From NCBI GenBank assembly GCA_963815785.1, contig CAWFHZ010000007.1, forward strand, positions 372,001-436,000: a stretch of 64,000 bases of DNA, given 5' to 3'. The notes below the pieces were generated by a model. That model was given only the letters and a program-made list of their open reading frames with translations. It was not told where the DNA came from and did no database searches. The position numbers and the translations under genes were made by a program. Source of the DNA: DATFVA01 sp963815785. GTDB taxonomy: Bacteria; Bacteroidota; Ignavibacteria; Ignavibacteriales; Ignavibacteriaceae. How positions within the stretch are numbered: position 1 is the stretch's first letter; every line of letters starts with the position of its first letter. Below are positions 1-8,769 of the stretch, piece by piece.

Positions 1-448
1 TCCAATGCTGTAAAGCTACCAGCAGATTTTCCATTGCATTTATAAGAGGTTTATGTTGTGTCTTATCAATATCTTCCAGTATTTCCTGATGAATATTCAC
101 ATATGAATCATTTAACTTCTGCACTATAACTTTCCCTCTTTTAGATAAATCTACCTTCATATTTCTTCTGTCAGTTGGTTCAATCTGCCTGTTGATGTAA
201 TCTTTTGTTACCAGACCGTCAATTATTCTTGTTAACCTGCTGGGGCTAAGGTTCATTCTTTCAGCAATCTGTTTGTTATTCAGAACATCATCCTTATTAA
301 ACAACCGTAAACATCTGAATTCGGATTGAGTCAAACCGTATTTCTCAGCAAGCCTTGCTTCCTTTTCCTGACAGTTTGCCAGCAGTTTAAATGTAAGATC
401 GGCAAGTTTGGAAGCGTTTTCATTTTTACCCTTTTTAGAGGTCATCAT
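1..448 (-). CDS. MarR family transcriptional regulator, C-terminus cut by window edge
   Basis: Translating the minus strand from the ATG at 448 gives 149 open residues running off the left edge. The middle reads like a MarR winged helix: a recognition-helix region (NNKQIAERMNLSPSRLTRII) followed by a wing with the family's DRR signature (PTDRRNMKVDLSKRGK). The protein should be a small DNA-binding repressor or activator. Its ligand cannot be read. A second ATG lies one codon downstream (445). The gene is co-directional with the YigZ-like gene upstream, 65 bp away, and a perfect 12-bp palindrome sits 29 bp before the start, which suggests autoregulation. The family call is secure; the target is unknown. 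Confidence 0.85.
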   Translation of the reverse strand, partial: MMTSKKGKNENASKLADLTFKLLANCQEKEARLAEKYGLTQSEFRCLRLFNKDDVLNNKQIAERMNLSPSRLTRIIDGLVTKDYINRQIEPTDRRNMKVDLSKRGKVIVQKLNDSYVNIHQEILEDIDKTQHKPLINAMENLLVALQHW

Positions 449-476
449 TGTTCCTATAAATTATTTGTATGTATCA

Positions 477-488
477 AATATCGATATT
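477..488. promoter_or_regulatory. Perfect 12-bp palindrome upstream of marR gene, candidate operator
   Basis: AATATCGATATT is a perfect palindrome 29 bp before the MarR start codon. Just inside it, at 465-479, lies a second imperfect dyad (TTTG-n7-CAAA). MarR proteins often bind palindromes in their own promoter. That this is an operator is inference. Confidence 0.4.
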
Positions 489-513
489 AAAGGATTATAA
501 ATCAAATAAAAAA

Positions 514-1143
514 TTAAATTGTGTGATAAATATATCCGGGCTCAAAATTAACAATAATTTTGCCACTGCTTGAGTCAACCAGTTCTTTCTCCAGTCTATC
601 GTAACTCTCAATAGGAATCAGACATTCAAATTTAACATCATCACCGTATAGAGTGTTTTCAATTATAGCAGAATAACTGGTTATAACTCTGTGGACAAGA
701 CTTATAAAAGTGAAATCTGTAACTATAGTTATTTTACGAAACGGTTTTTCTTCCTGATAAGCACATTTACCAAGTAACTGTTCCGAACTAAAATAATAAG
801 CCTTACCTAATGGACCTACTCCAAGTTTTGTACCTCCAAAATATCTTGTCACAACTACAAGTATATCTATTAATTGGAAGTGGTCAATTGCATTAATAAT
901 TCTGATTCCGGCAGTTCCCGAAGGCTCACCCGCATCTGAATACCGGAATAAATCATTCTTCAGTCTGAAAGCATAACAGTGATGTGATGCATCGTAATAT
1001 TTTTTCCGCAAAGCTTCCAGAATTTCTTCTGCCTCAGATTCTGTTCTTACCGGAAAAGCCCTCGCAAAAAATTCCGAACCTTTTTCTTTATAAAGACTTT
1101 CACAGGGTGCTTTTAAGGTTTTAATGATTTCTGCTTGCTTCAT
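514..1143 (-). CDS. yigZ: YigZ/IMPACT family protein
   Basis: The 209-residue product has the UPF0029/IMPACT N-terminal domain. Typical segments are KEKGSEFFARAFPV near the start, ASHHCYAFRL around residue 53, SDAGEPSGTAG around residue 70 and VVVTRYFGGTKLGVGPLGKAY around residues 96-116. The last 70 or so residues would form the small ferredoxin-like C-terminal domain. Length and order match bacterial YigZ proteins, whose molecular role is not well defined (a link to translation or proline-peptide metabolism has been suggested for the family). The gene is divergent from uvrA, with about 150 bp of AT-rich sequence between, and is followed by the MarR gene. Nothing is missing. Confidence 0.9.
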   Translation of the reverse strand: MKQAEIIKTLKAPCESLYKEKGSEFFARAFPVRTESEAEEILEALRKKYYDASHHCYAFRLKNDLFRYSDAGEPSGTAGIRIINAIDHFQLIDILVVVTRYFGGTKLGVGPLGKAYYFSSEQLLGKCAYQEEKPFRKITIVTDFTFISLVHRVITSYSAIIENTLYGDDVKFECLIPIESYDRLEKELVDSSSGKIIVNFEPGYIYHTI

Positions 1144-1300
1144 TGCTACTATATATTTTCCAATTATTCCAAAAATACGAGAAATCGTACAAAACTATTA
1201 ACCTAAAAGGGTATAAAGACTAATAATGCACTTCTAATTAAATTGATTTTATATACTCTAATGAATAATATATAAAGCTTATTAATTAAGGATTTTGAGT

Positions 1301-4126
1301 TTGGAAAAAGATACGATAATTATAAAAGGTGCAAGAGAACATAATCTTAAAGATATCGACGTTGAAATTCCACGGGAATCCTTCACGGTAATAACCGGCT
1401 TATCAGGATCGGGTAAATCTTCACTTGCTTTCGATACTATTTATGCTGAAGGACAGCGAAGATATATTGAATCACTTTCTGCTTATGCCCGTCAGTTTCT
1501 TGATATGCTGGAAAAACCGGAGGTTGATTTAATAGAGGGATTAAGTCCTGCAATATCAATAGAACAGAAATCCACTTCAGGTAATCCCAGGTCAACCGTT
1601 GGAACAGTTACAGAAATTTATGATTATCTCAGGCTTCTATATGCAAAGCTTGGTACCCCCTATTGCTACAATTGCGGAAAACCCGTTACACGCCAGACTT
1701 CAGCACAGATAATTGAGTCTATCATCAACACACTTGCGGAAAAAAAGATTTCTATACTTGCTCCCGTCGTCCGCGGAAGAAAGGGTCATTACCGCGAACT
1801 GTTTGAGGAAATAGTATCGGACGGGTTTTTAAAAGTCAGAGTAGATAATGAATATAAGGAGATATCGAAAGGCTTTCAGATTGACAGATACAAAATTCAT
1901 AACATTGAGATAGTAGTTGATAAATTAACGGCTTCCGAAACTGCAAGAGCCAGGATAAGTGAATCCGTAGAAGTTGCTTTAAATTATGGAAACGGAATTT
2001 TAACAATTAGCGATGGGCAAAAAGATTTTATTTACAGCCGTCACCTCGCCTGTCTAAATTGTGGAATCAGTTATCGGGAATTAGCTCCAAATTCATTCTC
2101 TTTTAATTCACCTTATGGTTCCTGCCCTGAGTGCGAGGGTCTTGGGGAAAAGAAAGAACTTGATATTAATCTTATAATTCCGGACTGGAACAAATCGATA
2201 AATGAGGAGGGGATAGCTGCATTAGGCAAACCAAGATCTATCTGGTTTTTTAATCAGTTAACTGCCATTGCAGAAAAATTTAATTTTAATTTTGATACCA
2301 GGCTTATTGATTTAACTGAGGAACAGAAAGATATTCTGCTTAACGGCAGTAAAGAAAAAATAGCATTTTCTTATTCATACGGGGGAGGTAAACCGGTCAC
2401 ATATCATCACAAGTTTTCCGGTCTGATTAACTACCTGAAAAACTATTATAATACAACAAGCTCCAATAATATCCGTGAGTGGGTTGAATCTTATATGAAC
2501 ACCGTTAAATGCCCTGCATGCGGCGGGGGAAGATTAAAACAGGAATCGCTCGCGGTTAAATTTGAAAAAAGAAATATAAGTGAAGTCACTTCACTTTCTA
2601 TAAAAAGAGCCGAAGAATTTTTTAAAAAAGTTAATCTTAAGGGGAGAGAAGCTATAATAGCAAAACCGATTTTAAAAGAAATTAAAACCAGACTAAATTT
2701 TCTATTAAACGTTGGATTGGATTATTTAACCCTCGATCGTTCAGCAAGAACTCTATCGGGCGGGGAATCTCAAAGGATCAGATTAGCAACACAGATCGGA
2801 TCACAACTTGCTGGTGTCCTTTACGTCCTCGATGAACCGAGTATCGGGCTTCATCAAAGCGATAATATAAAGCTCATAAAATCACTTAAAAATCTGCGGG
2901 ATCTTGGTAATACAGTTATTGTTGTTGAACACGACAGGGAGACAATTGAAAGTTCTGACTATATGATAGACTTGGGTCCCGGAGCGGGTGACCATGGAGG
3001 AACTTTATGTTTGGCGGGAGAAACTAAAAAATTGTTGAATTCTAAAAATGGAATTGATTCATTAACTCTCTCGTATTTAAAAAACAGGAAACAAATACAT
3101 ATTCCGGAAAACAGGAGAGAAGGAAACGGTAAATTTATTGAATTGAAAGGAGCAGCCGGATACAATCTCAAAAATATTGATCTTAAAATTCCACTGGGTA
3201 CTTTTACTCTAATCACAGGGGTTAGCGGGTCGGGTAAATCTTCACTTGTAAACGAAACCCTGGTAAAAATTCTGATGGGCAGAATTTATAAATCTAAATC
3301 AGTTCCGCTGCCTTATAAATCAGTTGAAGGTCTGGAAAACATAGACAAAATTATAGAAATAGATCAATCTCCTATTGGCCGAACTCCTCGTTCAAATCCT
3401 GCAACTTATACTGGCTTGTTTACCTTTATCAGGGACTTGTTTTCCCAACTTCCGGAATCCAAGATGCGTGGTTATGCAACCGGCAGGTTCAGTTTTAATG
3501 TCCCCGGGGGAAGATGCGAGGAATGCAGCGGTGACGGACTAAAAAAAATTGAAATGAATTTTCTCCCTGATGTTTATGTAGAATGCGATGTTTGTCACGG
3601 TAAACGATACAACAGGGAAACTCTTGAGGTACTCTATAAAACAAAATCAATAGCAGATGTACTTGAAATGACTGTTGATGAAGCCCTTGAATTTTTCACT
3701 GATCTTCCGCGTATAAAAAGAAAACTTAAAGCAATTCATGATGTGGGGTTAGGATATATAACTCTCGGGCAGCAGGCTACAACACTTTCCGGTGGAGAAG
3801 CTCAACGGGTTAAACTGGCAACAGAATTAAGTAAAGTTTCTACAGGAAAAACACTTTATATTCTTGACGAACCTACAACCGGACTGCACTTTGAAGATGT
3901 TAATATTCTGCTCAAAGTATTGAATAAACTAGTGGACAAAGGGAATACAGTAATTGTTGTAGAACATAATCTTGATGTTATAAAAACGGCAGACTGGATA
4001 ATTGATCTTGGTCCCGGTGGAGGAGAATTCGGCGGAAGGATAATTGCCGAGGGAACTCCGGAGCAGATAGTGAAGAATAAGAAAAGTATTACAGGGGAAT
4101 TTCTTAAAAAAGAAATTCAAAATTGA
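1301..4126 (+). CDS. uvrA: UvrABC system protein A (excision nuclease ATPase subunit)
   Basis: UvrA is the DNA-damage sensor of nucleotide excision repair. It loads UvrB at lesions. Two ABC ATPase halves are visible: Walker A GLSGSGKSS near residue 35 and GVSGSGKSS near 642, signatures LSGGESQR near 486 and LSGGEAQR near 831, and Walker B regions LYVLDEPSIGLH and LYILDEPTTGLH. Zinc-binding CxxC pairs occur near 253-282 and 741-775, with further CxxC pairs near 124 and 407. Two in-frame TTG codons compete as the start. AAGGA at 1288-1292 is 8 nt before TTG 1301 but only 2 nt before TTG 1295, so 1301 (941 residues, MEKDT...) is preferred. Full length, no defects. Confidence 0.96.
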   Translation: MEKDTIIIKGAREHNLKDIDVEIPRESFTVITGLSGSGKSSLAFDTIYAEGQRRYIESLSAYARQFLDMLEKPEVDLIEGLSPAISIEQKSTSGNPRSTVGTVTEIYDYLRLLYAKLGTPYCYNCGKPVTRQTSAQIIESIINTLAEKKISILAPVVRGRKGHYRELFEEIVSDGFLKVRVDNEYKEISKGFQIDRYKIHNIEIVVDKLTASETARARISESVEVALNYGNGILTISDGQKDFIYSRHLACLNCGISYRELAPNSFSFNSPYGSCPECEGLGEKKELDINLIIPDWNKSINEEGIAALGKPRSIWFFNQLTAIAEKFNFNFDTRLIDLTEEQKDILLNGSKEKIAFSYSYGGGKPVTYHHKFSGLINYLKNYYNTTSSNNIREWVESYMNTVKCPACGGGRLKQESLAVKFEKRNISEVTSLSIKRAEEFFKKVNLKGREAIIAKPILKEIKTRLNFLLNVGLDYLTLDRSARTLSGGESQRIRLATQIGSQLAGVLYVLDEPSIGLHQSDNIKLIKSLKNLRDLGNTVIVVEHDRETIESSDYMIDLGPGAGDHGGTLCLAGETKKLLNSKNGIDSLTLSYLKNRKQIHIPENRREGNGKFIELKGAAGYNLKNIDLKIPLGTFTLITGVSGSGKSSLVNETLVKILMGRIYKSKSVPLPYKSVEGLENIDKIIEIDQSPIGRTPRSNPATYTGLFTFIRDLFSQLPESKMRGYATGRFSFNVPGGRCEECSGDGLKKIEMNFLPDVYVECDVCHGKRYNRETLEVLYKTKSIADVLEMTVDEALEFFTDLPRIKRKLKAIHDVGLGYITLGQQATTLSGGEAQRVKLATELSKVSTGKTLYILDEPTTGLHFEDVNILLKVLNKLVDKGNTVIVVEHNLDVIKTADWIIDLGPGGGEFGGRIIAEGTPEQIVKNKKSITGEFLKKEIQN

Positions 4127-4192
4127 AAAACAATTGCTAATTGACAAAAAATGATTTTGATAAGAATTCTTTTTTCCTAATATTAATCCCGG

Positions 4193-4716
4193 ATGAAAAA
4201 ACTAATATCATTTGTCTTATGCTTTTTAATTATTCTGAATACTTTCGGGTTTAATCTTATTCTTATTAATTTAATCCAGGAATCAAAAACAGAAAGTCTT
4301 GAGATAATAGATGAGCATCCCGAATCTATAACTTCTGGTAGAATTATGGTTTTCAGTCTTCAAAAGGATCAGCCGGAATTTATTAATTCGCGTGAAATCA
4401 GGTTTGATAATGAAATGTACGACATCGTTTATAAAAAACAAACTGTTGATGATACTATCATCTATTGTTTGCCTGATAAAAAGGAAACAAAAATTCAGAC
4501 TGTTTTTTTATCTCTAAATGAAATTTATGGCAACCCTGCTATCAATTCCTGATCATCTTTCAATTTCAATATCTAAAGAATCTGTTAAAGAATTACCTCG
4601 GGATTAGTGATAATGCCTTACAAGTGAATTATACAGCATCTCAATTCGGGTCTGTAAGTTTATTACACATTCCTGAAGTAATAGTTAAAAAGATATCTCC
4701 GCCTCCCCAAGCATAA
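4193..4716 (+). CDS. Small exported protein of unknown function, frameshifted as read
   Basis: The intact first part (4193-4552, 119 residues) has an N-terminal hydrophobic segment (LISFVLCFLIILNTFGF) and then a soluble part with a REIRFDNEMYDIVYKK stretch. As read it stops at TGA 4550. The next frame continues without a stop to TAA 4714 and looks coding (YLKNLLKNYLG, then IPEVIVKKISPPPQA). Adding one C to the CC at 4548-4549 joins them into about 174 residues. I recall similar short proteins with an MYD-V motif and a proline-rich tail next to TonB receptors in Bacteroidota, but cannot check this. It lies 104 bp before the TonB receptor and may be its partner. Function unknown. Confidence 0.6.
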
Positions 4717-4820
4717 ATCATAACCATTTAAAAATTAACAATTATTCAAAGAACGTTAATCTTTTAAAGATAACGGATCTTTATTCAATTAATTATTTAA
4801 AATATTTAAGGCTATGATCT

Positions 4821-7088
4821 ATGAAATCACTTTTTATAAAAATCATTTTAATTTTCTTTGCGTTTATCCTGACTGCAAATGCCCAATACAATCTCAGCGG
4901 AAAAGTTACAGCGGTTAAAACTGGGGAAACAATATCCTCAGTTGATGTGTTTATCCGCGAACTGCAGAGAGGTGTAATCTCTGATAAAAACGGAAATTAT
5001 TCTTTTGCAAATTTACCAGCAGGTAATTTTAATGTACAATTTAGTTATGTGGGATATAAGACAAAGGTGGAGAACATCTTGATTAAAGAAACAAACAATG
5101 AATTGAATGTTTCTTTAGAACCTACCAAACTTGAAATTGGTGAAGTTGTTGTCCTGGGAAACTCCGTAATAAATAAGGAGAAAGTACCATACAAAGTTGA
5201 AATTGCTTCGGCAAAAGATTTAAGATATAATGGAATGGTAACACTTACCCAAACCCTGGCGTCGCTGCCCGGAATAAGTAAATTATCAAACGGACTTGCA
5301 ATTTCTAAACCTGTTGTAAGGGGATTATATGGATACAGGATTGCAACTGTGCTTAACGGCGTACGATTCGATAATCAGCAGTGGCAGGAAGAACATGGTT
5401 TTGGGCTTGATGCAGTTGGTATCGGGCAAATTGAAGTAATTGAAGGTCCGGCTGCTCTTTTGTACGGAGCTGAATCAATCGGCGGTGTTATTAATCTTCT
5501 TCCTGAAAATAGTGCCCCCGTTGGAAGAATTCTGGGAAACTACAATCTCAAAGTCTTTACTAACACTCTCGGTGCATATTCTGCATTGGGATTTAAAGGA
5601 GCAACAAAAAAGATAAACTGGCAGATTCATGTCGGAGGTCAGTCGCAGGCAGATTATCTTGATGGCAAAGATATAAAGATTCCTAATACAAGATTTTTAA
5701 CTCTGAACGCTAATGGAATGATTGGATATTTTTACGACTGGGGATTTTCTAACTTGAATTATATTTTTGCGCATAATGTATATGGTGTAGTTGAACAAGC
5801 TGCTCTCACAAATCCTAAAGATTTAAACGAGGATCACTTTGAACGTGAATTTGAAGGGCCACATCATACAATAGATTATCACATCATTGCATTAAGAAAT
5901 ACTTTCTTTGCCGGAGATTCCAAAATTAAACTTGACCTGGGATTTCAAAATAACCATAGGGTTGAAGTTGAAGGTGCTGATGATCCCGGTGCAGCCTTGG
6001 GTGATGCAGGAGAACTTGATATAATTTTAAATACATTTACTTCTAATCTAGAGTGGATTCATCAATTAAATGAAAATCTTGAATGGACAGTCGGAGTACA
6101 AGGGAATATTCAGAACAACGAAAATGACGGCGGAAGAATATTGATACCGAATGCCGATATGAATGAATACTCTGCATTTACTTATCTCAAAGAAAACTTT
6201 GATAATCTAAATGTTGAAACCGGATTGAGGTATGATTTTAAAAGTGTGAAAACTGAAATGATGAGTTCAACAGAGTTTTCTGCAGAGATGCCTGTAATTG
6301 ATAACGAATATTCTGTTGTGAACGGTGCAGTGGGGGCATCATATTCATTTACAAATAATTTTATCGGTAAGCTGAATTTTGCCACCGGATACCGTGCGCC
6401 TAATCTTGCAGAACTTTCATCAAACGGTGTGCACGAAGGAACAACACGGTATGAAATTGGCAGTTCATCATTAAAGAGTGAACATAATTACCAGGTTGAT
6501 GCAGGAATAGTTTTTCAGGTTGAGAATTTTAATGCGGACTTTAATTATTTCTACAATAAAGTAAATAATTTTATCTTCCTGAATCCAACAGAGGAATATC
6601 ACAGCAGCGACAGGATATACAGATATATGCAGGATAATTCGCTATTACAGGGTGGAGAAGTAAGTCTGGATTATAAACCTGCAGATGTTGTTGATCTTTC
6701 AGCTTCATACTCCACCGTTATTGGTAAAAGAGAAGATGGTACTTATCTTCCTTTTATGCCTGCTGATAAAATTATGGGTAAAATAAAATTTAATATCCCC
6801 GATTGGTATGAGTTTTACGATTTTTCATTTTTCGTTTCTGTAGAGCATTATTTGAAACAAACCAAAACTGCCTCTGAAGAACTTGCTTCTGCTGCTTACA
6901 CACTTTTCAATGCAGGTATTCAATCTACATTTGATGTTTGGGAAAACCCGGTCACTTTTTCAATTGTAGGGACAAACTTATTTAATGAATATTATATCAG
7001 TCACCTTAGTATTTTAAAACCTATTGGAGTGCATGATATAGGAAGGAATATTACTTTGTCAGTTGATGTGCCTTTTAGTCTGAAATAA
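4821..7088 (+). CDS. TonB-dependent receptor with carboxypeptidase-regulatory-like N-terminal domain
   Basis: The 755-residue outer-membrane transporter has a signal peptide ending at about residue 21 (ILTANAQ), a CarboxypepD_reg-like beta-sandwich (about 24-105, YNLSGKVTAVKTGE to NVSLEPTKLEIGE), a plug domain (about 115-235, with VRGLYGYRIATVLNGVRFDN and IEVIEGPAALLYGAESIGGV), and a beta-barrel to the C-terminus. This is the usual Bacteroidota layout. The substrate is unknown. His/acid-rich stretches (WQEEHGFGLD in the plug; FEREFEGPHHTIDYH in an early barrel loop) would suit a metal ligand, but this is speculative. A hairpin terminator follows at 7113-7139. The small protein at 4193 is the likely partner gene. 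Confidence 0.9.
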   Translation: MKSLFIKIILIFFAFILTANAQYNLSGKVTAVKTGETISSVDVFIRELQRGVISDKNGNYSFANLPAGNFNVQFSYVGYKTKVENILIKETNNELNVSLEPTKLEIGEVVVLGNSVINKEKVPYKVEIASAKDLRYNGMVTLTQTLASLPGISKLSNGLAISKPVVRGLYGYRIATVLNGVRFDNQQWQEEHGFGLDAVGIGQIEVIEGPAALLYGAESIGGVINLLPENSAPVGRILGNYNLKVFTNTLGAYSALGFKGATKKINWQIHVGGQSQADYLDGKDIKIPNTRFLTLNANGMIGYFYDWGFSNLNYIFAHNVYGVVEQAALTNPKDLNEDHFEREFEGPHHTIDYHIIALRNTFFAGDSKIKLDLGFQNNHRVEVEGADDPGAALGDAGELDIILNTFTSNLEWIHQLNENLEWTVGVQGNIQNNENDGGRILIPNADMNEYSAFTYLKENFDNLNVETGLRYDFKSVKTEMMSSTEFSAEMPVIDNEYSVVNGAVGASYSFTNNFIGKLNFATGYRAPNLAELSSNGVHEGTTRYEIGSSSLKSEHNYQVDAGIVFQVENFNADFNYFYNKVNNFIFLNPTEEYHSSDRIYRYMQDNSLLQGGEVSLDYKPADVVDLSASYSTVIGKREDGTYLPFMPADKIMGKIKFNIPDWYEFYDFSFFVSVEHYLKQTKTASEELASAAYTLFNAGIQSTFDVWENPVTFSIVGTNLFNEYYISHLSILKPIGVHDIGRNITLSVDVPFSLK

Positions 7089-7112
7089 GTTTGTAAATAA
7101 AAGAAACATTAT

Positions 7113-7139
7113 TTCTCCCCTGGCAAGTTCAGGGGAGAA
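7113..7139. terminator. Hairpin between convergent TonB receptor and aldo/keto reductase genes
   Basis: A perfect 10-bp stem (TTCTCCCCTG / CAGGGGAGAA) encloses a 7-nt loop, 25 bp after the receptor stop and 22 bp from the stop of the convergent gene. The tails on both sides are AT-rich but have no long T-run, so it may terminate both strands only weakly. Confidence 0.6.
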
Positions 7140-7160
7140 TTAAATCAGAGTATGAAACTT

Positions 7161-7982
7161 TTATTCAACATTTGTAGGATCCCAGGCTATTCTATAATCC
7201 TGGTTAAGTGAATCAATTTTTTCCATATCCTCTGCGGAAATCTCAAAATCAAAAACTTCAGAATTTTCTTTTATTCTCTCTTTATGAACAGACTTCGGGA
7301 TAACTACCAGGTCGTGCTGTAGAGACCATTTTATCATCAGTTGTGCAGGCGATTTTGAATATTTTTCTGCTAAGATTTTAACATATGGATCATCAAATTT
7401 TTCTGCCCGTACAAGAGGGGAATAAGCCTCAAGCTGAACATTTTTAATCCTGCAGTATTCAAGTAAATCTTCCTGGAAAAGGAAAGGATGAAATTCCACC
7501 TGGTTAATGACAGGTTTAATCTCAGTGTAGTTATCCATTTCTTTCAGATGTTTTATTGTATAATTACTAACACCGATTGATTTAGCTCGTCCGTCAATGT
7601 AATTTTTTTCGAGAGCTCTCCATGATTCCCTTCTTTTTCCTTCAATTGGCCAGTGAATCAGGTATAAATCAACGTAATCTAAACCCAGATCATCCATACT
7701 TGCATCGAAAGCCTTAAGTGCATTTTCATAACCCTGATCCTGATTCCAGAGTTTTGTAGTTATAAAAATATCTTCTCTTTTTATTCCACTTTCTTTAACA
7801 GCTTTGCCCACATCACCTTCATTCTTATATGCTCTTGCAGTATCTATATGTCTGTAACCGTTTTCAAGAGCCCACGAAACAGCATTAAATGTTTCCTTAC
7901 CCGCTTTACATAAATAAACTCCTAATCCGAGTCTTGGAATTTCAATATTATTGTTTAACTTAATAACACTATCGATTGTCAT
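7161..7982 (-). CDS. Aldo/keto reductase
   Basis: The 273-residue protein is a (beta/alpha)8-barrel NADPH-dependent carbonyl reductase of the aldo/keto reductase superfamily. The catalytic tetrad is visible: Asp and Tyr in HIDTARAYKNEGDVG (about residues 46-60), Lys in TTKLWNQ (about 80) and His in DLYLIHWPIEG (about 110). The GVSNY motif and the C-terminal cofactor motif IPKSVHKERIKEN are present. The enzyme should reduce small aldehydes or ketones in the cytoplasm; the real substrate cannot be inferred. It is paralogous to the reductase at 14654-15442 (same motifs, similar length). It stands alone on the minus strand, divergent from the cupredoxin gene. Confidence 0.93.
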   Translation of the reverse strand: MTIDSVIKLNNNIEIPRLGLGVYLCKAGKETFNAVSWALENGYRHIDTARAYKNEGDVGKAVKESGIKREDIFITTKLWNQDQGYENALKAFDASMDDLGLDYVDLYLIHWPIEGKRRESWRALEKNYIDGRAKSIGVSNYTIKHLKEMDNYTEIKPVINQVEFHPFLFQEDLLEYCRIKNVQLEAYSPLVRAEKFDDPYVKILAEKYSKSPAQLMIKWSLQHDLVVIPKSVHKERIKENSEVFDFEISAEDMEKIDSLNQDYRIAWDPTNVE

Positions 7983-8094
7983 CTTTTTCCTTTTTTGAGA
8001 ACTAATGTAGTAAAGATAATAAAATCATCCGGTTTTAGGGTGATTTTATTAGCTATTCCAAAATATAATAAATCAAATTTAAAATGAGGATATA

Positions 8095-8733
8095 ATGAAA
8101 AAATGGTTTTTATTTGCAGTTTGTTTCTTATTCGTTACAGCTTATTTAAATGCCCAGACAAAACATATTGTTCAGGCTACAGCTAACGGTTTTCAGTTTA
8201 TACCAATGAATGTTGATATCGCTGTGGGAGATACAGTGGAGTGGCACTGGGTTGACGGCAGCCATACAACTACGTCTGATAGCACGACCGGACAGAATGT
8301 CTGGGATGCGCCTCTGAATAGCAGCCAGCCTGTCTTCAGTGTTGTAATTACTTCTCCCGGTATTCATCATTACCACTGTATTCCTCACCAAAGTCTTGGT
8401 ATGGTAGGTACTATTACCGCCACTGCACCCACATCTGTTAAGGATGGAAAAATAGGTGTGACCGGATTCAGCTTGTACCAGAATTATCCTAATCCATTTA
8501 ATCCATCTACTGTAATAAGTTATGCAATTCCTTCATCCGGTCTTGTAAACCTGACAGTATATAACCCACTGGGAAAAGAAGTTGTAACATTAGTAAATGA
8601 AACCCAGCCATCGGGCAATCATTCCGTAGTTTTTAATACTGCAGTTAAAAACGGACTTGCAAGCGGAATTTATTATTACAGGTTAACTGCCGGTAGTTTA
8701 ACGAAAACTCAAAAAATGCTTCTTCTGAAATAA
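8095..8733 (+). CDS. Secreted plastocyanin-like cupredoxin with T9SS sorting domain
   Basis: The 212-residue protein has a signal peptide (ending near residue 20, AYLNAQT), a type-1 copper cupredoxin domain (about 22-118) and a T9SS type A sorting domain (about 128-212, with YQNYPNPFNPSTVISYAIP and a final KMLLLK). The copper ligands are visible: His in WVDGSHTTT, then Cys, His and Met in YHCIPHQSLGM. The sorting domain predicts export to the surface or medium through the T9SS. It could carry electrons or buffer copper. The gene is 36 bp ahead of another T9SS cargo gene and may be co-transcribed with it. Confidence 0.88.
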   Translation: MKKWFLFAVCFLFVTAYLNAQTKHIVQATANGFQFIPMNVDIAVGDTVEWHWVDGSHTTTSDSTTGQNVWDAPLNSSQPVFSVVITSPGIHHYHCIPHQSLGMVGTITATAPTSVKDGKIGVTGFSLYQNYPNPFNPSTVISYAIPSSGLVNLTVYNPLGKEVVTLVNETQPSGNHSVVFNTAVKNGLASGIYYYRLTAGSLTKTQKMLLLK

Positions 8734-8769
8734 ATTTATTATTACACTGAAACACCGAGGATTTCCTTT

